Assembly (NCBI GenBank): GCA_937876205.1
Contig: CALEII010000011.1
Location: 1-55,773, forward strand
DNA length: 55,773 bases
Origin: an uncultured Clostridia bacterium
Lineage (GTDB): Bacteria; Bacillota; Clostridia; Oscillospirales; Acutalibacteraceae
Direction: 5' to 3'
The notes under the pieces are model-generated. The model had not been told where the DNA came from and did no database searches. It saw nothing but the letters and a program-made list of their open reading frames with translations. Positions 8,383 through 16,774 of this stretch are shown here, piece by piece. Each line of letters starts with the position of its first letter. Positions within the stretch are counted from its first letter, which is position 1. The position numbers and the translations under genes are program-made.

Positions 8383-9165
8383 GTGAAAAACTCTATAGGT
8401 GTGTCGTCGGCTTGTTTTTACCCTTTGGAGACGGAAAAAGCCCTTGAAACGGCAGGTGAGTGCGGCTTTACGGATGTGGAGCTGTTTCTTAATTCTCCTT
8501 CTGAGCTTGAGGATGAATTTGTTGACAAGCTTATTGCAATAAAAGAAAAATACAATCTCAATATAGTTTCGCTTCATCCGTTTACATCCTTTACCGAGTC
8601 ATATTTTCTTTTCAGTAATTATGAGAGAAGATTTACGGACACAATTCCTTTGTATGAAAAATACTTCAGTGTCGCATCAAGGCTCGGCGCAGATATTTTT
8701 GTTATTCACGGTGCAAAAATCCCAGGCACGATAAGTGATGAAGAGTATTGCAGAAGATTTGCATTTCTCATTGAAGCAGGTAAAAAATACGGCGTGAGAG
8801 TGTGCCACGAAAATGTTGTGCATCACAGATGTCAGAGCCCCTCTTATCTTAAAATGATGAAAGACAATATAGGTAATGATTTCAAAGTGGTGCTTGACAT
8901 CAAGCAGGCATACAGGGCTTCATTTTCACCTTATGAGTTCATTGATGCTCTGGGTGACAGCATAGTTCACATTCACATAAGTGACCGTAATGATGAAAGC
9001 GATTGTATAACTCCTCTCAGGGGTGTGTTTGATTTTTCACGGCTGTTTGAAACAATGAAAAACATAGGTTATGGCGGAAAATATATGATTGAGCTTTATG
9101 AGTGGAGCTACGGTGATATATCAGAGATAACCGAGGCTTATAACAGACTTTGGGAAATGCTGTGA
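8383..9165 (+). CDS. Sugar phosphate isomerase/epimerase family protein (TIM barrel)
   Basis: A 260-residue protein of the AP endonuclease 2 / xylose isomerase-like barrel. Typical features are VELF near residue 30, SLHPF near 64, FVIHGAK near 108, CHENVVHH near 144, VLDIKQAY near 172, HIHISDRN near 204 and a C-terminal YMIELYEW; these supply the His/Glu/Asp metal site. The start is taken as GTG at 8383, 5 bases after AGGTGA; an in-frame GTG at 8374 overlaps that site. The gene stands alone between opposing and unrelated neighbours and ends with a terminator at 9174-9200. The substrate is not predictable. Confidence 0.8.
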   Translation: MKNSIGVSSACFYPLETEKALETAGECGFTDVELFLNSPSELEDEFVDKLIAIKEKYNLNIVSLHPFTSFTESYFLFSNYERRFTDTIPLYEKYFSVASRLGADIFVIHGAKIPGTISDEEYCRRFAFLIEAGKKYGVRVCHENVVHHRCQSPSYLKMMKDNIGNDFKVVLDIKQAYRASFSPYEFIDALGDSIVHIHISDRNDESDCITPLRGVFDFSRLFETMKNIGYGGKYMIELYEWSYGDISEITEAYNRLWEML

Positions 9166-9173
9166 TTTTTCTC

Positions 9174-9200
9174 AGGCAGGGGCGTTGCTCCTGCCTTTTA
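9174..9200 (+). terminator. Rho-independent terminator
   Basis: AGGCAGG pairs with CCTGCCT across a 9-base loop and is followed by TTTTAATT. Confidence 0.75.
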
Positions 9201-9231
9201 ATTATGTAAAACATAAATCTTCATTTAAGAC

Positions 9232-9260
9232 TTGCCTTTATAATGTTTTTTTGATATAAT
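9232..9260 (+). promoter_or_regulatory. SigA-type promoter for lacZ
   Basis: TTGCCT, a 17-base spacer, and a consensus TATAAT. The start codon lies 31 bases past the -10 box, with AGGAGA in between. No clear operator palindrome was seen. Confidence 0.6.
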
Positions 9261-9291
9261 TAAATAAATATATTTATGTCAGGAGATTGCT

Positions 9292-12200
9292 ATGAGTACA
9301 TTACCGTTATGGCAGGATATTGAAAAATTCAGTATCAACACAGAAAAGCGTTCTGCGGCAGGTTTTCCTGTAGACCCCAAAACAAAAGAAAAGAAGACGA
9401 TTAACCTCAACGGCGAATGGAAATTCCTTTTCCAGCCTCACAGCGAAGTGTTTGTCAAGGATTTTCAGCAGCCTGATTATGATGCTTCCCGCTGGGATGA
9501 TATCACAGTGCCCTCAGAGTGGCAGATAAAGGGCTACGGCACTCCCATTTATACAAACATCAATTATCCTCACCCCATTTCAACATTTGTGATTCCTCAG
9601 ATTGACGATTCACGCAATCCGTCAGGTCTTTACATCAAGGATTTTGACCTGCCCGAGACAGAAGACAATGTCTTTATTCACTTCGGCGGTATAAATTCCT
9701 GCGGTGAAGTCTATGTCAACGGCAGCTTTGCGGGCTATTCTCAGGATACATTTGATGAAACAGAGTATGACATAACAAAATATGTTCACAAAGGCACAAA
9801 CAGACTTGCAGTGATTGTTCATCAGTTCTGCGACGGCAGCTATCTTGAGGATCAGGATATGTGGCGTCTTTCAGGTATCTTCCGTGATGTCAATATTGTC
9901 TTCAAGCCTAAGAATTTCATCCGTGACTTCTTTATGAGAAGTGAAATGAGTGATAACTACACAAAGGCTAAGTTCAGACTCAGTGCCGAGATTGAGTCAA
10001 GAGGCAAGGAGTTTGACGGCGGTGAACTCAGGGTTGAGCTTCTTGATGCCAAGGGTAAGAAGTTTGCTGCTGCATCAACAGCTGTGGGCTCACTGAGTGC
10101 TTTTACCGAAAGCAAGGCAGAAATCTGCATTGATACAGAGAATTTCGAGCTCTGGAGCCACGAAAACCCCTATCTTTACACAGTAAGAGTTTCTCTTGTT
10201 GAAAAGAAAAAGGTGCTTGACGTGCGTGAGCACAAATTCGGCTTCAGAGAGATAAAAATAGAAAAATACAACGAAGAAACAAAGAGAGGTCCCTTCATTC
10301 TCTTTAACGGCGTACCTCTTAAGATCTGCGGTGTCAACCGTCACGATTTCCATCCCGATTACGGTCACGCAGTTCCCGAAGAAATTATCAGAAGCGACCT
10401 CGAGCTGCTCAAGAGAAGCAATATCACAAATGTAAGAACCTGTCATTACCCCAACTCAAGAAGATTCTATGAGTTGTGTGATGAAATCGGTATTCTTGTA
10501 ATGAGTGAGAATAACCTTGAAACTCACGGGCTTGCTCACAAGATTCCCGGCAGCAATCCCAAATGGAGTGCTCAGTGCTGCTACAGAATGTCAAATATGG
10601 TCAATTCCTTCAAGAACCATTCCTGTATTCTTTTCTGGTCATTGGGCAATGAAAGCGGCAACGGCAGAACCTTTGCCGATATGAAGTCAACAGCTCTTGC
10701 AATTGACAACACAAGACCCATTCACTATGAGCCTGATTCACACATTGAGATTTCAGACATAATGAGTGAGATGTACACTGTGCAGACAGAAATGGCTGAC
10801 ATCGGTGAGAATAAAACTCACGTTCATTCAAGAGCTCTGTGGAATGCAGGTATGGGTTATGTATTAAAGCCCGAAATGTACCGTGACAAGCCCTTTATTC
10901 AGTGTGAATACAGCCACGCTATGGGCAACAGTATGGGTAACTTTGCCGACTACTGGGCAGATTTCAAGAAGTATGACAGGCTTGCAGGCGGTTACATCTG
11001 GGACTTTGCCGACCAGTCTATCAGAACAACTCTTCCCGACGGCAGAAGCAAGTGGAATTACGGCGGTGACTTCGGTGACAAGCCCAACGACGGCAACTTT
11101 GCATTCAACGGTGTGTTCAGAGCAGACCGTTCACCCAATCCTCACTACTATGAGGTTGTTAAGTGCTATCAGCAGGCAGATTTCTCACTTCTGGGCAACA
11201 CTCTTACCGTGCTGAACAGATTTATGTTCACAAGTCTTGATAATTTCTGCCTTGAGTTTACATATTCAAAAGAGGGCAAGGTGCTTGAAACAGCAACCTG
11301 TGACCTTCCTGCGGCAGGCTATCTTGAGAGCGTGAAGATTGAAGTTCCCGTTCTTATGACAGCAAACGGTGAGAGCCTTCTTGATGTGAAGCTTGTGCTT
11401 AAAAAGAATATGATGCAGCTTGAAAAGGGCCACGTAATGGCAACAGAGCAGTTTGTTCTGGGTACATACGATTATGTGAAGCCTGTTACGGAAAACGGCA
11501 GAGTTGCAGTGGCAAACAGGGGTAAGGATATCATTGTTGCAGGTAACGGCTTTGAAGCAGTGTTCAGCAAAAAAACAGGTGAGCTCTATTCATATAAGAA
11601 GGACGGCAGAGAGTGCCTCACAAGCGGTATCAGACCTGTTTTCTGGCGTGCCAACACAGATAATGAAAGAATTGCTCAGGTGCCCTTTGACTGGGTAAAG
11701 ACTCTCATAGGTCTCAACGCTTTCAGAAGTGCCACAAATATGCTGAAAGCAACAGATGTCAGAACTGAGAGTGAAAACGGCAATGTCAGAGTCATTGTCA
11801 GGTGGAAGACAAAGTACATTGAAAATGTTGTTACAGAATACACAATTATGCCTTCAGGCAAGATTATGGCTTCGCTGAGCTGTAAGAATATGATTCCCGT
11901 TGATATGCCAAGATACGGTCTCACATTTGAGCTTCGTGAGGGTGTTGACGGAGTTAAGTATTACGGCAAGGGGCCTCACGAGAATTACTGTGACAGAAAA
12001 ACAGGTGCTTATCTGGGCGTTTATGAATTTGATTCTGCAGAAGATTTCATCCACGATTATCTCTTCCCGCAGGAGAATGCTAACCGTTGCGATGTGAGAT
12101 GGCTTGAAGTCGGCGGTAAGGCAGGTGTGCGTGTTGATGCTGTGGCAAAGCCCTTTGAGGCAAGCGTTCATCCCTATCATCTTGATGAGCTTCATAAGGC

Positions 12201-12366
12201 AGACCACGAATGCTACCTTGGCAGAAGAGATTCTCTCACAGTTTATATTGACGGCGGTCAGCAGGGTGTCGGCGGTGATGTGCCCGCAGTTGCAACACTC
12301 AAGAAGCAGTATAAGCTGCCCGCATTCAGAACTCTTTCAATGAAATGTCTTATTGATTTTAAATGA
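9292..12366 (+). CDS. lacZ: Beta-galactosidase, GH2 LacZ type
   Basis: A 1024-residue cytosolic enzyme, the normal length for LacZ. In order: the sugar-binding jelly roll with ITVPSEWQIKGYGTPIYTN near residue 80, the GH2 immunoglobulin domains, the TIM barrel with NRHDFHP near 350 and MSENNLETHG near 404, acid/base E454 in SLGNESGNG, nucleophile E539 in QCEYSHAMGNS, and the C-terminal small-chain domain ending with DGGQQGVGGD. It lacks a signal peptide, so substrate must be imported. It is transcribed alone from a good promoter. It hydrolyses terminal beta-galactosides; given the upstream GH30 enzyme the natural substrate may be a galacto-oligosaccharide rather than lactose (inference). Confidence 0.95.
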   Translation: MSTLPLWQDIEKFSINTEKRSAAGFPVDPKTKEKKTINLNGEWKFLFQPHSEVFVKDFQQPDYDASRWDDITVPSEWQIKGYGTPIYTNINYPHPISTFVIPQIDDSRNPSGLYIKDFDLPETEDNVFIHFGGINSCGEVYVNGSFAGYSQDTFDETEYDITKYVHKGTNRLAVIVHQFCDGSYLEDQDMWRLSGIFRDVNIVFKPKNFIRDFFMRSEMSDNYTKAKFRLSAEIESRGKEFDGGELRVELLDAKGKKFAAASTAVGSLSAFTESKAEICIDTENFELWSHENPYLYTVRVSLVEKKKVLDVREHKFGFREIKIEKYNEETKRGPFILFNGVPLKICGVNRHDFHPDYGHAVPEEIIRSDLELLKRSNITNVRTCHYPNSRRFYELCDEIGILVMSENNLETHGLAHKIPGSNPKWSAQCCYRMSNMVNSFKNHSCILFWSLGNESGNGRTFADMKSTALAIDNTRPIHYEPDSHIEISDIMSEMYTVQTEMADIGENKTHVHSRALWNAGMGYVLKPEMYRDKPFIQCEYSHAMGNSMGNFADYWADFKKYDRLAGGYIWDFADQSIRTTLPDGRSKWNYGGDFGDKPNDGNFAFNGVFRADRSPNPHYYEVVKCYQQADFSLLGNTLTVLNRFMFTSLDNFCLEFTYSKEGKVLETATCDLPAAGYLESVKIEVPVLMTANGESLLDVKLVLKKNMMQLEKGHVMATEQFVLGTYDYVKPVTENGRVAVANRGKDIIVAGNGFEAVFSKKTGELYSYKKDGRECLTSGIRPVFWRANTDNERIAQVPFDWVKTLIGLNAFRSATNMLKATDVRTESENGNVRVIVRWKTKYIENVVTEYTIMPSGKIMASLSCKNMIPVDMPRYGLTFELREGVDGVKYYGKGPHENYCDRKTGAYLGVYEFDSAEDFIHDYLFPQENANRCDVRWLEVGGKAGVRVDAVAKPFEASVHPYHLDELHKADHECYLGRRDSLTVYIDGGQQGVGGDVPAVATLKKQYKLPAFRTLSMKCLIDFK

Positions 12367-12391
12367 TTTATTACAGAACTGTAAAAAATAC

Positions 12392-12420
12392 TTGATTTTC
12401 AGTTAATAATAATGTAATAT
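12392..12420 (+). promoter_or_regulatory. Probable SigA-type promoter for the lipoprotein gene
   Basis: TTGATT, a 17-base spacer, and TAATAT, about 37 bases before the TTG start codon. Confidence 0.5.
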
Positions 12421-12456
12421 AATAATGTACAAAATAACTATAAAAAGGTGATTAAA

Positions 12457-13227
12457 TTGAAAAAAACACTTTGTGCAGTTTTTGCGCTTCTTCTTTGTAT
12501 GTCTCTTCTTTTTACCGGTTGTAATGACAACACAACCCCCGGCGGCGTTGTGGATGTATCAGGTGAAGACAATGTTCAGACTGTAACTCCCATCACACCC
12601 GACCTTGAAATTGAAGAGGGTGCAACAATTGCTGAGGATGACCTTGGCGCAGGCGTTGAGATTTTCCTTACAAATAAATATTACCTTGAGGGTACTGTTT
12701 ACAGCGGCGGCGAGGAGCCCATCCCCGTTAAGCTTGCAACAGACGGCAAGAATCTTCAGTTCACAACAGATTTCGCTGTTGAATCTATGAAAATTTCTTT
12801 CGGTATTATGGTAATTGACGATGTTACATATGTAACTCTTCCCGTTCAGAAGAAGTATTCAGAGCTCAGTGACAAGCTTCTTGCAATGATGGATATGGAA
12901 GATGTTATCAGTGTTTCAGAGTTCCAGACAATCAAAGAAGGCGAAGATGAACAGGCTTCAATTTCTCAGTATTCAGTCACAATCAACGGCGAAGCAGGTC
13001 TTTGCACGGTATACACATTTGAAGAAACAATCATCAAGCTCTATTCAATCGGTGACAAGCTCATCCAGATTGAGAACTTTGATGACAAGGGTGCCGTAAC
13101 AATGCAGATTGTTGTTGACAGCATCACAAGCCAGATTCCTGCTGACCAGCTTACACTCAAGGGCCTTGAAAAGACTTCTCCCACAAGCTTCTTCTCAGCT
13201 CTTATCGGTGCTGCTGCAGGTAACTGA
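12457..13227 (+). CDS. Lipoprotein of unknown function
   Basis: A 256-residue lipoprotein. Starting at TTG 12457, five bases after AAAGGTGA, gives a textbook signal (KKTLCAVFALLLC) and the lipobox LFTGC, with Cys23 as the lipidation site. The GTG at 12448 overlaps the ribosome site and is less likely. The mature part is acidic and predicted to be beta-rich (repeated strands such as YYLEGTVYSG, KLATDGKNLQFTTD, SISQYSVTINGEAGLCTVY), reminiscent of LolA/LppX-like lipoprotein folds, but no specific family is recognised. Its stop overlaps the start of the next gene (TGATG), indicating translational coupling. Confidence 0.75.
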   Translation: MKKTLCAVFALLLCMSLLFTGCNDNTTPGGVVDVSGEDNVQTVTPITPDLEIEEGATIAEDDLGAGVEIFLTNKYYLEGTVYSGGEEPIPVKLATDGKNLQFTTDFAVESMKISFGIMVIDDVTYVTLPVQKKYSELSDKLLAMMDMEDVISVSEFQTIKEGEDEQASISQYSVTINGEAGLCTVYTFEETIIKLYSIGDKLIQIENFDDKGAVTMQIVVDSITSQIPADQLTLKGLEKTSPTSFFSALIGAAAGN

Positions 13228-13967
13228 TGAGCAGCAGAAAGACCGCCCTTGTAACAGGTGGTGCTACGGGAATAGGCGCAGCCACAGTGCGTGCTCTTTG
13301 CCGTGACGGTTTTAATGTTGCAATTGTTTACAACAGCTCTGATGCCCGGGCTCAGCTTCTGGCATCGGAGCTTTCTGTTAAAGGCTGCTGTGTAAAAGCA
13401 TTCAGAGCTGATGTTTCATCGTCTGAATCCGTCAGAAGCCTGTGTGACGAGGTTAAAGAGTTCTTTGGTGATATTTATTGCATTGTGAATAATGCCGGCA
13501 TAGCCCAGCAGAAGCTCTTTACAGACATCACAGACGAAGACTGGCAGAGAATGATAAATATCAACCTCACGGGTGCCTTCAACATTTGCCGTCAGTTTAT
13601 ACCCGACCTTGTCAGGGCAAAAAACGGCAGAATAATCAATATTTCTTCAATGTGGGGGCAGGTGGGAGCTTCCTGTGAAGTTCATTATTCTGCATCAAAA
13701 GCAGGGCTTATAGGTATGACAAAGGCCCTTGCTCAGGAATTGGCACCCTCAGGAATTACAGTCAACTGTGTTTCACCCGGTGCAATTGACACAAAAATGA
13801 TGTCCTCCTTCTCAGATGAAGACATAGAGGCTCTGTGTGAGGAAATTCCTCTCGGCAGACTCGGTAAGCCCGAAGAGGTTGCAGAGACAGTGAGCTTCCT
13901 TGCATCAGACAGGGCAGCATACATCACGGGGCAGATAATTGCCGTAAACGGCGGAATGGTTATATAA
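13227..13967 (+). CDS. ymfI: Short-chain dehydrogenase, YmfI/FabG-like (elongation factor P 5-aminopentanone reductase type)
   Basis: A 246-residue NAD(P)-dependent reductase. It has the cofactor loop TGGATGIG at residues 10-17, NNAG near 88, catalytic Ser/Tyr/Lys in the ISSMWGQVGASCEVHYSASK region, and the C-terminal VNGG. The segment SxWGxxGASCEVxYSxxK is characteristic of YmfI, which reduces 5-aminopentanone on Lys of EF-P in Bacillus; general FabG proteins differ here. It is translationally coupled to the lipoprotein gene and followed by a bidirectional terminator. YmfI rather than fatty-acid FabG is preferred, but not proven; no fab or efp genes are nearby. Confidence 0.75.
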   Translation: MSSRKTALVTGGATGIGAATVRALCRDGFNVAIVYNSSDARAQLLASELSVKGCCVKAFRADVSSSESVRSLCDEVKEFFGDIYCIVNNAGIAQQKLFTDITDEDWQRMININLTGAFNICRQFIPDLVRAKNGRIINISSMWGQVGASCEVHYSASKAGLIGMTKALAQELAPSGITVNCVSPGAIDTKMMSSFSDEDIEALCEEIPLGRLGKPEEVAETVSFLASDRAAYITGQIIAVNGGMVI

Positions 13968-13973
13968 TAAAAA

Positions 13974-14014
13974 ACCGATAACAGACTGTGCGGTCTGCTA
14001 TCGGTAATTTTTTT
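13974..14014. terminator. Bidirectional terminator between the ymfI-like gene and the aro operon
   Basis: ACCGATA and CAGAC pair with GTCTG and TATCGGT; T-runs follow on both strands. It separates the convergent transcription units. Confidence 0.8.
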
Positions 14015-14019
14015 GCTGT

Positions 14020-15084
14020 TTATAAAGTGATTTCCTTTTTCACATCTGCTGATTTGTAGAGTGTGTCAAGAAGCTTTGCACTTTCAAGGATATAATCAAT
14101 GTGATTTCTCTTCTTTTCTCCTGTTATTATTGAGTCAATGAAATCACTGTCTTCGCACAGATACATATCGGGAATATCGTATTCATCCTTTGTGGTTTCA
14201 AGTGTTGAGCCGTCAGTGAGCTCAAAGTGACCGCAATACGCAAGTCTTGCACCGCATTTGTCACCCATAAAGTCAATGAACATTTCATTCTTGTCTATGT
14301 TCTGAGCCCAGGCACCGTTGAATGAAATGCTTGCCTTGTCTGTACGCACATAGCCTGAAACAAAGTCATCAACGTCATTTGTGCCGTTTTCTGTGTCAGA
14401 AGTGTCTTCTGCCCACATTGATTCATATTTGTAAGACTTCATATCCTTGGCCATTTCGTTGTATGCATCACAGGTTACATTTGTGAGCTTTGCTCCGCCG
14501 AGTATGTAGAGAATAAGGTCAAGGAAGTGAATACCCCAGTCAATCAGAACTCCGCCGCCTGATTCCGCCTTTGTTGTAAATGCGCCGCCGAGACCGGGAA
14601 TTGAACGGAAGCTTCTGAATGAGCAGTAAACGTGATAGAGGTTGCCGAATCTGCCTTCACGGTTGAGCTGTTCGAGCTTCTCAACCGACTTGTGATAACG
14701 GTTGCAGACGCCGATATTGAGCATTTTACCCTGCTTGTTTGCTTCTTCTGCCATTTCACAGGAGAGCTCATAGTTTACAGTGATGGGCTTTTCGCAGAAA
14801 ACGTGTTTGCCTGCTCTGAGTGCATCCATTGTGACTGTGTAATGAACATAGTTGGGTGTGAGAACAAAAACTGCATCAACCTCAGGGTCATTGAGAGCAA
14901 TGTTGTAATCCGTAATCACATTTTCAATCTTGGGATGCTCTTCTTTCATTGCCTGAGCCTTTTCAATGATAAGGTCGCAGGCATATTTTATTCTTACATT
15001 GTCCATTTTGTCAAAAGCGGGGAAGTGAGCAATCTTTGCTATTCTTCCGCAGCCGACAACAGCAATTACTTTTTGTGTATCCAT
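14020..15084 (-). CDS. Gfo/Idh/MocA-family oxidoreductase
   Basis: A 354-residue NAD(P)-dependent dehydrogenase. The N-terminal Rossmann fold carries VVGCGRIAKIAH near residue 9, the conserved HVFCEKPITVN near 94 supplies the catalytic lysine, and GGGVLIDWGIHFLDL near 175 is the second family signature. Members oxidise or reduce sugars, inositols and related polyols; the substrate here is unknown. It lies 39 bases after aroQ on the same strand and may be the last gene of the aromatic operon by read-through, although it has no evident link to that pathway. A bidirectional terminator follows. Confidence 0.85.
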   Translation of the reverse strand: MDTQKVIAVVGCGRIAKIAHFPAFDKMDNVRIKYACDLIIEKAQAMKEEHPKIENVITDYNIALNDPEVDAVFVLTPNYVHYTVTMDALRAGKHVFCEKPITVNYELSCEMAEEANKQGKMLNIGVCNRYHKSVEKLEQLNREGRFGNLYHVYCSFRSFRSIPGLGGAFTTKAESGGGVLIDWGIHFLDLILYILGGAKLTNVTCDAYNEMAKDMKSYKYESMWAEDTSDTENGTNDVDDFVSGYVRTDKASISFNGAWAQNIDKNEMFIDFMGDKCGARLAYCGHFELTDGSTLETTKDEYDIPDMYLCEDSDFIDSIITGEKKRNHIDYILESAKLLDTLYKSADVKKEITL

Positions 15085-15122
15085 TTTTATCCTCCTGAAT
15101 TAACTGTTACAAAGCAATTATA

Positions 15123-15551
15123 TTACATATTTTTAAGAATATCAAGTGCAATTGTGTAGCCGTCAAGCCCTTTTCCTATAACGTGCTCAAAGCAAGCCAT
15201 ACCTGCATATGAAAGATGTCTGAAGGGCTCTCTTTCGTTTATATCTGAAATATGGACCTCAACTGCAGGGATTGCAACGGCCTTGAGTGCATCAAGAATT
15301 GCAATGCTTGTGTGCGTGTATGCGGCAGGGTTGATGACGATGCCGTCAAAGCCGTCATCAAGGGCTTCCTGAATCTTATCGACTATTGCGCCCTCGTGGT
15401 TTGACTGAAAGCATTCAACCTCTGTGTCATTTTCGCTTGCCCAGACATCAATTTTTGACAAGAGTGCAGGGTAGCTTGTGCTGCCGTAAATGTCCGGCTC
15501 TCTTATGCCGAGCATATTGATATTCGGTCCGTTTATAACAAGAATTTTCAT
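15123..15551 (-). CDS. aroQ: 3-dehydroquinate dehydratase, type II
   Basis: A 142-residue cytosolic enzyme converting 3-dehydroquinate to 3-dehydroshikimate. Diagnostic segments are NGPNINMLGIREPDIYG at the start (catalytic Tyr21), FQSNHEGAIVDKI near residue 48, INPAAYTHTS near 73 and EVHISDINEREPFR near 98 (catalytic His). The length is typical of the small dodecameric type II enzyme. Its ATG overlaps the stop of the aroE-aroK fusion, so the two are translationally coupled. Confidence 0.95.
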   Translation of the reverse strand: MKILVINGPNINMLGIREPDIYGSTSYPALLSKIDVWASENDTEVECFQSNHEGAIVDKIQEALDDGFDGIVINPAAYTHTSIAILDALKAVAIPAVEVHISDINEREPFRHLSYAGMACFEHVIGKGLDGYTIALDILKNM

Positions 15552-16774
15552 CTGAATAACGCCTCTATTCTTTCTGCAACCTCCTCTGCAGTGCCGTTGC
15601 CGTCAACCTCGTGATGACAGATGCTCCGGTAAAGAGGAAGTCTTTTTTTATACATTTCGTGAAGATTGTTTTTCTGTGACAAGGGCCTGCCGTCTGTGGG
15701 AAGAACATTGATATCACGGTTAATGAACACAACTGTTGCATTCTGTCTGAGGGCATCGTGATTTTCGGGTGTGACAATAACTCCGCCGCCTGTTGAAATC
15801 ACAAGCTCCTTTTCTTTGCCCACTTCCTTTGCAACCTCTGCTTCAATTTTTCTGAAGCCCGTCTCACCCTGCTCAGAGAAGATTTCGGGAATTGTTCTGC
15901 CTGCTTTTTCAACAATAAGAGCATCCGTATCAACAAGCTTTCTGCCGTAATGCTCTGCAAGAACAGTACCCACTGTTGTTTTTCCGCAGCCGGGCATACC
16001 CACAAGCACGATATTTGTAAGCTCAAAAGAAAGCTTTTCCGTAATGAAGTCAATTATACCTTCATCGTATTCTTTTCTGAAAAAATACTCAGCCGCCTTT
16101 TTTGCCTGAGCCGAGAGCATATACAGACCGCTTATGTTGTTTATGCCTCTTTTTTCCGCATCAAGAATAAGCTGTGTGCGTTTGGGATTGTAAATAACAT
16201 CCGCAACACCTGAAAGATTTGTGAATTTGTCAAGGTCAACGAGTGTTTCAAGGTTATTCGGATACATTCCGACGGGGGTTGTGTTGATTATGATATCTGA
16301 ATCATAGTGAAGATGTATATTGTCATAATTTGTGTCAGTGTGCCGTGACACAACTATGATTTCGGATGCGTTCATATCCTTCACAACACACTGTACCGTT
16401 GCCGAAGCACCGCCGTCACCGAGAATCAGCACTTTTTTGCCGCAGACATCGATATTGCCCTTTTTCAGCATATACGAAAAGCCGTAATAATCGGTATTGT
16501 AGCCTGAGAGTGTGCCGTCAGGCTCCTTGACAATGGTGTTGACGGAGCCGATTTTTAAGGCTGAACCGTCAATTCTGTCAAGATACCGCATTACTGTTTT
16601 TTTGTAAGGAATTGTAACATTGATGGCATCAAACTCTCTCTTTGAAAGAAATTCACCGACTTCATCAATTTCCATTTCATAAATATTGTATTTATAATCA
16701 CCGAGAAATGAATGAATTTGCGGTGAATAGCTGTGGCCGAGCTTTCTGCCGATAAGACCGTATTTACCGTTCAT
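15548..16774 (-). CDS. aroE-aroK: Shikimate dehydrogenase-shikimate kinase fusion (AroE-AroK)
   Basis: A 408-residue bifunctional enzyme. Residues 1-245 are shikimate dehydrogenase: GHSYSP at 13-18 binds shikimate, VTIPYK at 53-58 carries the catalytic lysine, NTD at 93-95 the aspartate, and LGDGGASATV at 118-127 binds NADP. Residues 251-408 are shikimate kinase with the P-loop GMPGCGKTT at 259-267, DTD near 285, FRKIE near 308 and GGG near 330. The fusion joins two consecutive steps (dehydroshikimate to shikimate to shikimate 3-phosphate). Its start overlaps the pheA stop by one base and its stop overlaps aroQ. Confidence 0.93.
   Translation of the reverse strand: MNGKYGLIGRKLGHSYSPQIHSFLGDYKYNIYEMEIDEVGEFLSKREFDAINVTIPYKKTVMRYLDRIDGSALKIGSVNTIVKEPDGTLSGYNTDYYGFSYMLKKGNIDVCGKKVLILGDGGASATVQCVVKDMNASEIIVVSRHTDTNYDNIHLHYDSDIIINTTPVGMYPNNLETLVDLDKFTNLSGVADVIYNPKRTQLILDAEKRGINNISGLYMLSAQAKKAAEYFFRKEYDEGIIDFITEKLSFELTNIVLVGMPGCGKTTVGTVLAEHYGRKLVDTDALIVEKAGRTIPEIFSEQGETGFRKIEAEVAKEVGKEKELVISTGGGVIVTPENHDALRQNATVVFINRDINVLPTDGRPLSQKNNLHEMYKKRLPLYRSICHHEVDGNGTAEEVAERIEALFR

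Noticed and set aside
14632..15159. Long opposite-strand ORFs such as 14632-15159 (+) and 1580-2062 (+)
   Set aside because: They lie wholly or mostly inside well-supported genes on the other strand, have no ribosome sites and are compositionally shadow frames.
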